A stretch of DNA of 64,000 nt, from contig NZ_CP046973.1 of NCBI RefSeq assembly GCF_009792235.1, positions 558,001-622,000 on the forward strand, given 5' to 3'. The notes below the pieces were generated by a model that saw only the letters and a program-made list of their open reading frames with translations, did no database searches and was not told the origin of the DNA. How positions within the stretch are numbered: position 1 is the first letter of the stretch; every line of letters begins with the position of its first letter. Below, one piece after another: positions 1 through 8,004 of this stretch. Source of the DNA: Microcystis aeruginosa FD4. Its GTDB lineage: Bacteria > Cyanobacteriota > Cyanobacteriia > Cyanobacteriales > Microcystaceae. The position numbers and the translations under genes were made by a program.

Positions 1-312
1 CAACATCGTTGTTAAATAAAAATATTTCTCAATTAATTGTTAAGAATTTATAAATATTGCGGAATGTTAATTTAAATATTCTCAAGTGTTTGTAGTCAAT
101 AAATAATTTTTGCTTATCTTTAGCTCAAAAACAATAGAACTCCTGCAAAAATCTCACATCTACCATTGGGTTAGGAGTCAGTATTCTCCGAGTCAGGAGA
201 TTATTTTTATTTATCCTTCCCATCCCCCACACCCCCATTCTCGACAATTCTTCTTCTCTGCGGCGTTAACCATGGTCGATAATAACAAAAGACAGATCGA
301 TCGCTTGCGCCC
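1..312. other. AT-rich intergenic region
   Basis: This stretch is AT-rich and runs up to the J-domain gene. An open frame runs through it from about 110 to 316, but it is rich in S, H and P, has no recognisable domain and overlaps the next start, so I treat it as chance. I see no RNA gene or clear promoter. It probably holds the upstream region of the J-domain gene. Confidence 0.5.
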
Positions 313-1002
313 ATGACCGGCAACCACTACCAAACCTTAGAAATCAGCCATAAATCGACCCCTGACGAGATTAAACAGGCCTACCGGCGTTTAGCCAGAC
401 AATTCCATCCCGATAGTCAAAACGATAGTGCCAGTCACGATAAAATCGTCGCTATTAACGCCGCCTACGAGATTTTAAGCGATCCGAGACTAAGAAAAGA
501 CTACGATAATCAACTAATCGCCAATTCTCCCGAAAAACGCGCCCAACGCACTGCCACCGTCCAAGCAGATTACCATCGTTACAAAGAAGCAGCCCGGGAA
601 GACGAAGCCCTGGTCAAACAGTGGTATAACCAGACCTATAGCCCGATTAATCGTCTGATTGGTCAAATTATCCGGCCCCTCAAAGGTCAGATCGATCGCC
701 TATCCGCCGATCCCTTCGATGATCAGTTAATGGCTGTTTTTCAAGACTATCTAGAAACCTGTCGCCAAAATCTCGATCGAGCCAAAACCCTCTTTTGCCA
801 ACGGCCCAACCCTGCCAAAATGGCCAAAGTGGCCGCTTCTCTTTACTACTGTCTCAATCATCTCACTGATGGATTAGAAGAATTAGAAACCTTTACCCTT
901 AACTACGATGATCGCTCTCTCCACACCGGCCAAGAAATGTTTCGCATGGCCCAGCGTTTACAGGTGGAAGCTAAACAGATAGCCAGTCAGTGCCAAAATT
1001 AA
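313..1002 (+). CDS. J-domain (DnaJ-like) protein
   Basis: 229 residues with an N-terminal J domain at about residues 5-64. The diagnostic HPD tripeptide is at 32-34, preceded by the basic helix YRRLARQF. J domains stimulate the ATPase of DnaK/Hsp70. The Gly/Phe region, the CxxCxGxG zinc centre and the C-terminal substrate domain of true DnaJ are all missing, so this is a type III J protein that recruits DnaK to a special client or site. The remaining ~165 residues look mostly helical and I do not recognise them. The gene is followed 10 bp later by the DUF3611 gene and then by the ycf20-like gene, so the three may be co-transcribed. The ATG at 313 is chosen because the J domain begins right after it. 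Confidence 0.85.
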   Translation: MTGNHYQTLEISHKSTPDEIKQAYRRLARQFHPDSQNDSASHDKIVAINAAYEILSDPRLRKDYDNQLIANSPEKRAQRTATVQADYHRYKEAAREDEALVKQWYNQTYSPINRLIGQIIRPLKGQIDRLSADPFDDQLMAVFQDYLETCRQNLDRAKTLFCQRPNPAKMAKVAASLYYCLNHLTDGLEELETFTLNYDDRSLHTGQEMFRMAQRLQVEAKQIASQCQN

Positions 1003-1012
1003 ATCTCTAGCC

Positions 1013-1687
1013 ATGGGCAAAAAAAAAGACGAAAATAGATCAAGACCAGATTTACCCAACCCTAGCTTAACCCCGATGAGAGACAAACAATCAGAAATTA
1101 CCAATATATCCACCACTAGAGATTCTGATCTTTATTCCTTGCCTCCGGCCGTCCAACGGGCTGCTAATATCCTTTTACGTCAGGGAAGAATCGGTTTTTG
1201 GACGCAGATTGTCCTAGGCGTGATTTCAGGGGTTTTATTACTCATTGCTACCGCTAGTTTATTAGGGACGAGACAACGCACTTCTGGCATTGAAATCGGT
1301 GTTTTGTGTGCCATTGGTGGAGCTTGTTTCTTGGTGGTTGCCATTTTCTTTTCTTCTCGTTACATGAAAATTGCCCGTCAAATGTTGAGGGGTGATCAAG
1401 ATAGTCGCCCGAAAAAATCCGATACTATTCAGTTAATCCGTCAGGGTTTAATCGCTAATATTATCGGGATGTTTTTAACGATTTTGGGGGCGCAAGCTTT
1501 AGCGGGAATCGTCTTAATTAAATCCCTCAATGTTCCCCAAGGTACTTTTAATGTTGCCTCTAACCCCAGTCAATTTGTTAATTCTGTTGACCTGTTAATT
1601 GTGCAGGCTAATACTAATACAATTCTCGCTCACTTTACCGGTATCGTTACTTCTTTGTGGCTTCTTAATCGTATTACTTCTAAATAA
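1013..1687 (+). CDS. DUF3611 family membrane protein
   Basis: 224 residues. A polar N-terminal tail (1-40) leads into the stretch LPPAVQRAANILLRQGRIG, which I recognise as typical of DUF3611, a family of cyanobacteria and plastids. About four hydrophobic segments follow, near 58-80, 92-114, 146-170 and 195-218, so it is an integral membrane protein, in the plasma or thylakoid membrane. The molecular function of the family is not established. It starts 10 bp after the J-domain gene and ends 2 bp before the ycf20-like gene, which suggests a single transcript of membrane and chaperone-related genes. Confidence 0.8.
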   Translation: MGKKKDENRSRPDLPNPSLTPMRDKQSEITNISTTRDSDLYSLPPAVQRAANILLRQGRIGFWTQIVLGVISGVLLLIATASLLGTRQRTSGIEIGVLCAIGGACFLVVAIFFSSRYMKIARQMLRGDQDSRPKKSDTIQLIRQGLIANIIGMFLTILGAQALAGIVLIKSLNVPQGTFNVASNPSQFVNSVDLLIVQANTNTILAHFTGIVTSLWLLNRITSK

Positions 1688-1689
1688 AT

Positions 1690-2031
1690 ATGGCCATGCA
1701 ACGCACTCGTTTAAGTACGCTGGCTAATGTCACCAGCAGTCGATTTAATAGCTTTTTTAGCAATCCTTGGCGGCGGATTTCCCTACGGATAATTTGTGTT
1801 TTATTTGGAACTTTTGCCGGTCAAGCAATTGTCACCACTGCTGGGCAAACTGCCCAATGGGATGTCACGGCTGCTGGTTTATTAGTGCTGTTTACAGAGG
1901 CGATTAGCCGGATTGTTTACCGACAAAGTTCTCAGGCTAAACCCGCACCGATTCTGCGAGAATCTTTCAATTTACTAAAAATTGGTGTCACCTATAGTTT
2001 ATTTCTAGAGGCCTTTAAAATTGGCTCTTAA
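1690..2031 (+). CDS. ycf20: Ycf20-like protein (DUF565)
   Basis: 113 residues with a basic N-terminus (RTRLSTL, then SNPWRRISLR) and two or three hydrophobic segments near 28-48, 57-75 and 93-110. The pattern matches DUF565/Ycf20, a small membrane protein of cyanobacteria and algal or plant plastids. Plant and algal relatives affect non-photochemical quenching; the cyanobacterial role is unclear. ATGs lie at 1690 and 1696, both plausible. The gene follows the DUF3611 gene by 2 bp. Two bases after its stop begins a 44-bp sequence repeated at 2991-3034, which suggests the DNA downstream was rearranged. Confidence 0.75.
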   Translation: MAMQRTRLSTLANVTSSRFNSFFSNPWRRISLRIICVLFGTFAGQAIVTTAGQTAQWDVTAAGLLVLFTEAISRIVYRQSSQAKPAPILRESFNLLKIGVTYSLFLEAFKIGS

Positions 2032-2032
2032 A

Positions 2033-2076
2033 TATTTAATGCTCGCTGCCGTTTTCCTGTACCGATCCTAACTGTT
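2033..2076. repeat. 44-bp direct repeat, left copy
   Basis: This matches 2991-3034 with two mismatches, the last 31 bases being identical. The right copy is the 3' end of the small membrane-protein gene, including its stop codon. The left copy is therefore a detached duplicate of that gene end. The two copies bracket the Uma2 gene and about 0.9 kb of DNA. Confidence 0.8.
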
Positions 2077-2106
2077 ATTTTTGTGCGATTTCTAACAGCA
2101 CTTTTC

Positions 2107-2856
2107 TTACATTTCATCGGGGTTAATTCCAAGCAATCTCAGCCGTTCAGCCAGCCTTGTGGCTCTTTGTTCAGCCTCTTGTTTAGCCAAGCGTTCTTGA
2201 GATGCGATCGCCTCAGCCTGGTTCGCTCTTTCCGCTGCCGTTAGATAGCGATTTCCTGACTTGTCATACCAGTATAACCATTCCCGATACCAAGCAATAT
2301 GTTCTCCTTTTTCGTAACCTAGTGCCAAGCCAATTTCAGGCAACCAAACTCGATTATTCTCACTCTCTAGAAGTTGATATTTTCCTGAGATTAATTTATA
2401 TACTTCTAATCTTTGTCGGTTTTTAAATCTTCCTCTTCTGCCACTGAAAGGATTGTATATTGCATAATACTGAATCCCCAGGCTTTGGTAATTTAAGAAT
2501 TTTTCCTCATATTCACTATTATACTTCTCGGAAATCACCTCTAAAAACAAAATCGGTAAGATGTACTTTTCTCCCCACAAAACATAGCTTAACCGGCCTC
2601 TTTCTCCCGTATCATGGTTGACTCCAACTGCTAAGAAACCATCGGGGACAAAAGCTGGTTCGTCTGGATTATAATAGACAGCCATATCTACCCCAAAATA
2701 CCAATCATCTCGACCGGCCCAAATTGAGGCTAATAAACTTAGCAGCAGATTGGGAATATCATTCTGTAACTGATTGTCCACTGGAGTTTCGTCGGAAGAT
2801 GGTAATTCTTCGGCGCTGGGAAGAGGGCGATTTTTGTTATAGGTGAGGTTAACCAT
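2107..2856 (-). CDS. Uma2 family (DUF820) putative endonuclease
   Basis: 249 residues of the Uma2/DUF820 family, a PD-(D/E)XK-fold group hugely expanded in cyanobacteria. Likely catalytic residues are D72 (in VPDGF), E106 (in FLEVISEKY) and K119, followed by the family block NYQSLGIQYYAIYNP at 122-136. A C-terminal charged coiled coil (about 208-240) is rich in A, E and R. Nuclease activity is predicted from the fold; the cellular role is unknown, and the genes often behave as mobile or accessory cargo. Here the gene lies alone on the minus strand between two copies of a 44-bp repeat, consistent with insertion. The N-terminal ~30 residues are unusually polar and may not belong to the fold. 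Confidence 0.85.
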   Translation of the reverse strand: MVNLTYNKNRPLPSAEELPSSDETPVDNQLQNDIPNLLLSLLASIWAGRDDWYFGVDMAVYYNPDEPAFVPDGFLAVGVNHDTGERGRLSYVLWGEKYILPILFLEVISEKYNSEYEEKFLNYQSLGIQYYAIYNPFSGRRGRFKNRQRLEVYKLISGKYQLLESENNRVWLPEIGLALGYEKGEHIAWYREWLYWYDKSGNRYLTAAERANQAEAIASQERLAKQEAEQRATRLAERLRLLGINPDEM

Positions 2857-2990
2857 AGCTCCTGCAAGCGTGGTGTTTGATTACTGCTAATTTTAACGGA
2901 AAATCTTGCCCCTTGCCTCATCTCAACAAGCAATTTAAATGCGCGGGCAGAGCTTATGCAACAAGATTTTTAGATTTATTCAGCCAGCCC

Positions 2991-3034
2991 TATTTAATGA
3001 TCACTGCCGTTTTCCTGTACCGATCCTAACTGTT
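2991..3034. repeat. 44-bp direct repeat, right copy
   Basis: This is the partner of 2033-2076. It contains the stop codon and last codons of the adjacent minus-strand gene, so this is the original location. Directly to its left, at about 2960-2990, is a fragment of the TTTAGATTTATTCAGC miniature-element terminus also seen at about 62940 and 18703. Confidence 0.75.
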
Positions 3035-3281
3035 GACGCACATCATCGATCGCTAGATTTAACTGGGCAATTTTATCTTCTAAACTGCGGCGGGCCATTT
3101 CCATGCCTTCCTCTGGAGTCAAGCGCCCATTGCGGCTCCCCTCCAAAAAAGCTTGATTATCACCATCTCCTAAACTGCGACGGCTGCGATTAGCCAACAC
3201 TGTCCCCAAAACACCGCCCACTAAACCACCGACAATCGCACCGGCTAAAAAACCGCCCGTAAACCCATCTCGCTGACTCAT
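2994..3281 (-). CDS. small glycine-zipper membrane protein
   Basis: 95 residues. The N-terminus has one glycine-rich hydrophobic segment (about 8-30; GGFLAGAIVGGLVGGVLG), typical of a YtxH-like or glycine-zipper membrane anchor, followed by a charged helical tail (about 60-90) that could form a coiled coil. I do not recognise a named family, and similar short proteins in cyanobacteria have no known function. Its 3' end is duplicated on the other side of the Uma2 gene. The start at 3281 lies 14 bp from the stop of upp, which is on the same strand and upstream, so the two are probably transcribed together. Confidence 0.65.
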   Translation of the reverse strand: MSQRDGFTGGFLAGAIVGGLVGGVLGTVLANRSRRSLGDGDNQAFLEGSRNGRLTPEEGMEMARRSLEDKIAQLNLAIDDVRQQLGSVQENGSDH

Positions 3282-3295
3282 AATCCGTTTTTCTC

Positions 3296-3949
3296 CTAAT
3301 AGGTTCCAAAAGCTCGATCGCCGGCATCGCCCAATCCCGGCACGATGTAACCGCGGCTATTTAATCCTTCATCGATAATAGCCGTATAGATGTTCAAACT
3401 GGGATAATTTTGACTCAATTTCTGTAAAGCTGGCGGAGCAGCCACCACGGAAATCAGGCGAATCAGGGCAGGATCAACGCCTCTGCTGGTAATTTCTGCC
3501 ATTGCCATTGAAATTGATCCCCCCGTGGCTAACATCGGTTCCAGAATTAAGACTCTCGTGGCCGGATCAAAACTGGCCGGTAATTTATTTAAATAACAAC
3601 TCGCCTCTAGGGTTTCCTCATTTCTGGCTAAACCGAGGTGATAGGTACTAGCTAGGGGTAAAAGGCTTTGCGCCCCTTCCAACAGGGCTAATCCTGCCCG
3701 TAAAATCGGGACTACGGCGATCGGTACGCTAGGATCGATAAAAGTAGCCGGACATTCTGCTAGAGGGGTTTTAACGCTAGTTTCCAGTGTCGGCAACCAT
3801 TGCCGTGCTGCTTCGTAGGTTAACCAGCGGCCTAGTTCCGTCATCGCTGTTTTAAACAGTACCGAGGGGGTATTTTGATCGCGGGCGATCGCCAGCCAAT
3901 GCTTAACTAGAGGATGTTCGGGAACATAGACGCGCAGTTGTAAAACCAT
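3296..3949 (-). CDS. upp: uracil phosphoribosyltransferase
   Basis: 217 residues, the usual UPRT length. The enzyme joins uracil and PRPP to give UMP, a cytosolic pyrimidine salvage step. The PRPP-binding loop is at 133-145 (VLILEPMLATGGS); most family members have Asp where this has Glu137, a conservative change. The uracil-binding C-terminal block is DEGLNSRGYIVPGLGDAGDR, followed by the terminal FGTY. The start codon gives the expected MVLQLRVYVPEHPLV opening. The gene sits upstream of the glycine-zipper gene and is separated from rpsU by a heptamer repeat and the rpsU terminator. Confidence 0.95.
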   Translation of the reverse strand: MVLQLRVYVPEHPLVKHWLAIARDQNTPSVLFKTAMTELGRWLTYEAARQWLPTLETSVKTPLAECPATFIDPSVPIAVVPILRAGLALLEGAQSLLPLASTYHLGLARNEETLEASCYLNKLPASFDPATRVLILEPMLATGGSISMAMAEITSRGVDPALIRLISVVAAPPALQKLSQNYPSLNIYTAIIDEGLNSRGYIVPGLGDAGDRAFGTY

Positions 3950-4009
3950 GAAAACACTAGAACTCGATCGAGGGCTAAACTTTATCTTAAGGGAAAAAGC
4001 CTTCAGGAG

Positions 4010-4048
4010 TCAGTAATCAGTAATCAGTAATCAGTAATCAGTAATCAG
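4010..4048. repeat. tandem heptamer array (cagtaat)
   Basis: About five and a half perfect copies of the 7-mer cagtaat lie between upp and rpsU. The same family, in variants, recurs at about 5047-5070, 23104-23124, 23326-23473, 28074-28108 and 36373-36410, always between genes or at gene ends. Pyrimidine-rich low-complexity sequence follows (about 4050-4110). Confidence 0.9.
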
Positions 4049-4120
4049 CTTTTTTCTCCCTTCTCCCTTCTCCCTTCTCCCCACACCCTACACCCCTAAC
4101 ACCCAAAACTAGGTTAAAAT

Positions 4121-4159
4121 AAAAAGCAAGCCAGAAGCTTGCGAGCGGCTTCTGACTTG
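4121..4159 (-). terminator. rho-independent terminator of rpsU
   Basis: Read on the minus strand, a 12-bp stem (caagtcagaagc with gcttctggcttg, one G-T pair) with a 9-base loop is followed by a T-rich run (cttttta). It begins 7 bp after the rpsU stop, as expected for an intrinsic terminator. Confidence 0.85.
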
Positions 4160-4166
4160 GGGAATT

Positions 4167-4349
4167 TTAACGACGACGGGTTCTTTGTCGTCTCCGGGCT
4201 ACTGCTTTACGCTTTCTCTTTTCTTGAGGGGTTTCAAAAAATTGATGCTTTTTGATATCCGCATAAATTCCCGCTTTCGCTACCTGTCGCTTAAAACGAC
4301 GCAGGGCTGATTCGATCGCCTCGTTCTGACCAACTACCACTTGGGTCAT
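4167..4349 (-). CDS. rpsU: 30S ribosomal protein S21
   Basis: 60 residues, very basic, with the S21 pattern: VVVGQNEAIESALRRFKRQV at the start, then FFETPQEKRKRK and an Arg-rich end. S21 binds the 30S platform near the anti-Shine-Dalgarno and helps initiation. A strong ribosome binding site (AGGAGGTGAAT) lies about 9 bases before the ATG. A terminator follows directly, so the gene is monocistronic. In cyanobacteria S21 genes are often multiple and cold- or stress-responsive; nothing here shows which copy this is. Confidence 0.95.
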   Translation of the reverse strand: MTQVVVGQNEAIESALRRFKRQVAKAGIYADIKKHQFFETPQEKRKRKAVARRRQRTRRR

Positions 4350-4415
4350 TAACCTAATTCACCTCCTGTAATTGCTCTCTGCCTAAAAAATGCCAACTTC
4401 TCATTATAGCACAAT

Positions 4416-4769
4416 CTAGGGTAAAAAGCGATCCAAGGCGGCCTTTAATTCTTCAATTTCTGTCTCGATATTACCTTCCTGGGCAGCCCGGGCAATACAT
4501 TCGCTCAGATGTTCGTCGAGAATAATTCTGGCGACGCGATCAATCGCCCCGCGAATAGCGGCAATTTGCATCAAAACTTCAGGACAGGGACGATTTTCCG
4601 ATACCATCGTCTTGATGCCGCGAATATGTCCTTCGATCCGCGAGAGACGGTTAATAATTTGCTTCAGGGAAGCTTCGCTATGGACGTGGGGAGTCCCTTT
4701 TAACTCGTGGTCATGTCCCGTCTCGTCGTGGTTGTGAAGGGGGTCGAAAGGGGTAATTTGATTAGTCAA
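4416..4769 (-). CDS. CsoR/RcnR-family metal sensor, InrS-like
   Basis: 117 residues of the DUF156 (CsoR/RcnR/FrmR) all-helical repressor family. The His-rich N-terminal extension (H12, H14, H19, H21, H28, H30) and the metal-site pattern C62, H87, C91 resemble the cyanobacterial nickel sensor InrS, which derepresses a nickel exporter when Ni(II) binds. The basic helix with RLSRIEGHIRGI (41-52) is the DNA-contact region. C62-H87-C91 alone would also fit a Cu(I) CsoR sensor, but the N-terminal histidines favour nickel. No exporter is adjacent, so the target would be elsewhere. Upstream, 4770-5104 has no gene. Confidence 0.85.
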   Translation of the reverse strand: MTNQITPFDPLHNHDETGHDHELKGTPHVHSEASLKQIINRLSRIEGHIRGIKTMVSENRPCPEVLMQIAAIRGAIDRVARIILDEHLSECIARAAQEGNIETEIEELKAALDRFLP

Positions 4770-4877
4770 GGGTTTACTGTCAATTCAGTTCTACTCTCTA
4801 GTGTGCCACAGTTGCGAACCCCAGCCCCTAGGATGGTTTTGTCCAGTTTAAATTTCCGTTCAGGGGTCAATGCAAGT

Positions 4878-4931
4878 CGCCCCTACAAAATAATGTTATT
4901 TTCCAATGGTAGGGGCGCATCGTGTGCGCCC
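4878..4931. repeat. extragenic inverted repeats in a 335-bp gap
   Basis: The gap 4770-5104 holds no gene. It contains an inverted pair CGCCCCTAC (4878-4886) and GTAGGGGCG (4909-4917), overlapping a second hairpin GGGCGCA/TGCGCCC (4913-4931). Similar GTAGGGGCGC...GCGCCC units occur inside the miniature element at 11194-11440, so this is probably a dispersed cyanobacterial palindromic repeat. A short heptamer stretch (tgatcactgataactga) lies at about 5052-5068. Confidence 0.7.
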
Positions 4932-5104
4932 AAGATGTAATATAGATATTTCGACAAAATTGAGATGCACCCAGTAACAATTCTCCCCTTGCAAGGGGAA
5001 GAAAATTAAAGTCTTTCTGATTTCAAGCTGCCGAAAACCAGCTGTGGTGACTGATCACTGATAACTGAAATAACCTACTATAGTTCAGATTGACCAGGAA
5101 AAAG

Positions 5105-5566
5105 ATGATATTGACTTTACTATTAGCTTGGCTTTTAGTTGCTAACATGAATAGCCAAGGAGTTTTAGCAGCGACGATCGATTTTCAATGGTTGGGAAAT
5201 CAAGGCTATACAGCTAAAGGTTCTTTCAGTTATGATGAAAAAACGGCCCCGACTATCTTTTCGGAAAAAGGTTCGGGAAAAACGCAAGTTTTAGAAAATT
5301 TTCAAGTATCTTTTTATGATAATAGTGGTCAAGAGATCGCTAAATACGATAATGTCAGCGAGGGAATTTCCTCGGCTAATTATTTTCAGTTTAATTTTAA
5401 TACCAAAACTGGTCAAGTTTTCGGCTCGATCGATCTGGGGGGTGAAGGGATGGGGGAAATCTATCTTCAAGGGGTGGTTAACGATAATTTGGCACTCTTG
5501 CGGGTGGAGTCGGTAGATCTGGTCATGGATGAGGATGATTCACCAGAAATTATCACTCAGTTTTAA
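5105..5566 (+). CDS. secreted protein of unknown function
   Basis: I choose the ATG at 5105 over an in-frame TTG at 5090 because AGGA sits 6 bases before it and it gives a clean signal peptide: MILTLLLAWLLV hydrophobic core, cleavage after GVLA at about residue 23. The mature ~130 residues are acidic and predicted beta-rich (ATIDFQWLGNQGYTAKGSFSY), like the body of many cyanobacterial PEP-CTERM proteins, but no PEP-CTERM tail or other anchor follows; the chain ends DDSPEIITQF. A periplasmic or extracellular beta-sandwich protein is likely. I do not recognise a named family. It faces the ABC-F gene tail to tail, 29 bp apart. Confidence 0.7.
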   Translation: MILTLLLAWLLVANMNSQGVLAATIDFQWLGNQGYTAKGSFSYDEKTAPTIFSEKGSGKTQVLENFQVSFYDNSGQEIAKYDNVSEGISSANYFQFNFNTKTGQVFGSIDLGGEGMGEIYLQGVVNDNLALLRVESVDLVMDEDDSPEIITQF

Positions 5567-5595
5567 CTAAATTGATCGGAAAAATAGGGATCATT

Positions 5596-7485
5596 CTAGC
5601 CTAATTTTTCTGCTAATTCTAACCAGCGATCGGTTAAATTATCAATTTTTTGAGTCAATTGAGCCAATTCTTCGGTCAGAGCGGTTATTTTGGTAAAATC
5701 TTCTAGGGGTTCTCCATAAAGTACCTGTTCAATTTCAGTTTTTCTTGCTTCTAAAATTGGTATTTGTTTTTCGATATCTTCGTATTCTTTTTTCTCTTTA
5801 AAAGAGATTTTCTTATTGACAGGTGACGGGGAAGCTTTAACAGTTTTTGGGGTGACTTTTTTTTCTTTTGGTTCCTCCTCCTCTTTTTTCTGATCGAGAT
5901 AAAGGGAATAATTACCTGGATATTGACGGATATTACCCCCAGTTTCAAAAGCAAAAATAGTATCAACTACTCGATCGAGAAAATAGCGATCATGGGAAAC
6001 GACAATCACACAACCGTTAAAGTCCTCTAAATATTCTTCTAAAATTGCTAAAGTCTGCACATCGAGATCATTGGTGGGTTCATCTAAGATTAAAACATTA
6101 GGCGCACTCATCAAAACTCGTAGTAAAAATAAGCGTCGTCTTTCTCCTCCAGAAAGTTTATAAATTGGTGCATACTGTTGATCGGGAGGAAAGAGAAATT
6201 TTTCTAACATCTGGGAAGCGGTGATGACGCTACCGTCTAGAGTTTTGACTAATTCGGCCACACTTTTCAGATATTCGATCACTCTTTGATTTTCATTGAT
6301 ATTGAGATCATCGGATTGTTGATCGAAGTAACCAATATGAATAGTGGAACCGATGTCAACCGTGCCTGAATCGGGGAGAATTTTCCCGGTAATAATATCC
6401 ATGAGAGTAGATTTTCCTACCCCATTACTGCCAATAACACCGATGCGATCTTCGGGAGTAAAAATATAGGTAAAATCTTTAATTAAAGTGCGATCTCCGT
6501 AAGCTTTCGAGAGCTTTTCTACTTCAATAACTTTTTTGCCGATGCGTCTTCCTGCGGTGGCAATATCGACTTTTCCCTCCACCTGTTTAAATTCCTTAGT
6601 CCCCATTGCCTGAATGCGATCGATCCGCGCTTTTTGTTTGGTACTGCGCGCTTTTGGTCCCCGGGATAACCATTCTAATTCCCGTCGTAAAACTCCCGCG
6701 TGTTTGCGTTGACTACTGGCGATCGATTCTTCCGCTAAAGCTTTTTTTTCTAAAAAATAAGCGTAATTTCCCCCATAAGTATATAAATCTCCTCGATCGA
6801 TTTCAATGATACGATTAGTCACTCGATCGAGAAAATAGCGATCGTGAGTAATTAATAATAATCCTCCCCGAAAACGGGACAAATAACTCTGTAACCACTC
6901 CACGGAAAGCGCATCTAAATGGTTTGTGGGTTCATCCATCAATAAACAGTCAGGATCGGCTAAAAGTGCGGTAGCGATGGCGATTCTTTTGCGATATCCC
7001 CCCGATAAATCTCCCACGCGAGCATTAAAATTATCGATGCCCAGTTTACTTAAAATAACTTTAGCATTGGTTTCTAAATCCCAGGCGGCAAGTTTATCAA
7101 TTTGTTGCGAAACCCTTGACAAACGTTCCATAATAGTATCCAGATTTTCTGGCTCATGGACAAGGCGATCGGACAATTCCTCGTATTCCTTGATTAAAGT
7201 CATGCTTTCGCCACTATCAGCGAAAACCTGCTCTAAAACCGTTTTATCGTCGTCTAGATCGGGTTGCTGGGGTAAATAGACGATTTTCATCCCTGAATTG
7301 ATTTGAATTTCGCCACCATCGATCGCTTCTAATCCGGCGATCATTTTCAATAGGGTCGATTTTCCCGATCCATTCGTACCGATCAGGCCGACTTTATCCC
7401 AATCATCGAGACTAAAACTGGCATCTTTGAGAATTTCCTTGATACCGAAGTCTTTTTTGAGCGATCGAACCGTCAGCAGTGTCAT
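5596..7485 (-). CDS. ABC-F family ATPase, Uup-like
   Basis: 629 residues with two ABC domains and no membrane segment, the ABC-F layout. Domain 1 Walker A is GTNGSGKST (36-44), signature LSGGYRKR, then a Walker B ending LMDEPTNHLD. A linker (about 240-310) with a basic stretch follows, then domain 2 with Walker A GSNGVGKST, signature LSGGERRR and Walker B LILDEPTNDLD. The C-terminal ~80 residues form a Lys/Glu-rich coiled coil typical of Uup. ABC-F proteins act on the ribosome or on nucleic acids; Uup is linked to transposon excision, replication intermediates and translation. An antibiotic-resistance role cannot be excluded but the C-terminal coiled coil favours Uup. Confidence 0.9.
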   Translation of the reverse strand: MTLLTVRSLKKDFGIKEILKDASFSLDDWDKVGLIGTNGSGKSTLLKMIAGLEAIDGGEIQINSGMKIVYLPQQPDLDDDKTVLEQVFADSGESMTLIKEYEELSDRLVHEPENLDTIMERLSRVSQQIDKLAAWDLETNAKVILSKLGIDNFNARVGDLSGGYRKRIAIATALLADPDCLLMDEPTNHLDALSVEWLQSYLSRFRGGLLLITHDRYFLDRVTNRIIEIDRGDLYTYGGNYAYFLEKKALAEESIASSQRKHAGVLRRELEWLSRGPKARSTKQKARIDRIQAMGTKEFKQVEGKVDIATAGRRIGKKVIEVEKLSKAYGDRTLIKDFTYIFTPEDRIGVIGSNGVGKSTLMDIITGKILPDSGTVDIGSTIHIGYFDQQSDDLNINENQRVIEYLKSVAELVKTLDGSVITASQMLEKFLFPPDQQYAPIYKLSGGERRRLFLLRVLMSAPNVLILDEPTNDLDVQTLAILEEYLEDFNGCVIVVSHDRYFLDRVVDTIFAFETGGNIRQYPGNYSLYLDQKKEEEEPKEKKVTPKTVKASPSPVNKKISFKEKKEYEDIEKQIPILEARKTEIEQVLYGEPLEDFTKITALTEELAQLTQKIDNLTDRWLELAEKLG

Positions 7486-8004
7486 GATTCCCTAGAATAA
7501 TCCTTCTTTTCTAGTGTAATGTCTGGACTAATGCAAGGGATAGATTAAAGTAGGGTCTGCTGAAAAAGTTTTTCCTGGGGTGTGGGGTTTTAAGCTAAGA
7601 CGCATTTTAACCACCTATCCTTGGATTAGCTAAATCTCCCCCAGTCCCTGATCTCGATACCGTTCCCCGCTTCCATCCCAGAGTTGTGATTTCTTGATCG
7701 CCGTTACTCTCACCTGTGTGATAAATTATTAAAGTTTATTGCAAAGTATATTGACCTTGAGTCCCCTTACCTAGTTTTTGTGTGGTTCTGATACAGAACG
7801 TCGGGACATAAAAACAGTTATGCTGAAAAACTTGACTAGGCGGTTATTTCAGGTGTTTCAACCTTATTTGATGCCTAAACATTTCGCACTTATGAGAAAC
7901 GCCGTACCTCTAAGTAGCAGGACAAAAGTAAAGTTAATTGTGGAGGCAAGGGAACAGGGAACGGAGAGACGATACAATAATTTTGAGGGAAAATATTAAA
8001 GACT
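7486..8004. other. 519-bp gap with a degenerate element end
   Basis: No convincing gene. At 7553-7580 is AGGGTCTGCTGAAAAAGTTTTTCCTGGGG, closely like the left end of the miniature element at 62746, so a decayed copy of that family is likely. An open frame at 7778-7999 could encode 73 basic residues but shows no family signature and no clear ribosome binding site. The last bases before 8005 may hold the promoter of the transporter gene. Confidence 0.5.

Noticed and set aside
110..316. 68-residue open frame before the J-domain gene
   Set aside because: Biased composition, no ribosome binding site and overlap with the next start; no family resemblance.
7778..7999. 73-residue basic open frame before the solute-binding protein gene
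   Set aside because: No domain, no convincing start context; sequence around it includes a decayed miniature element.
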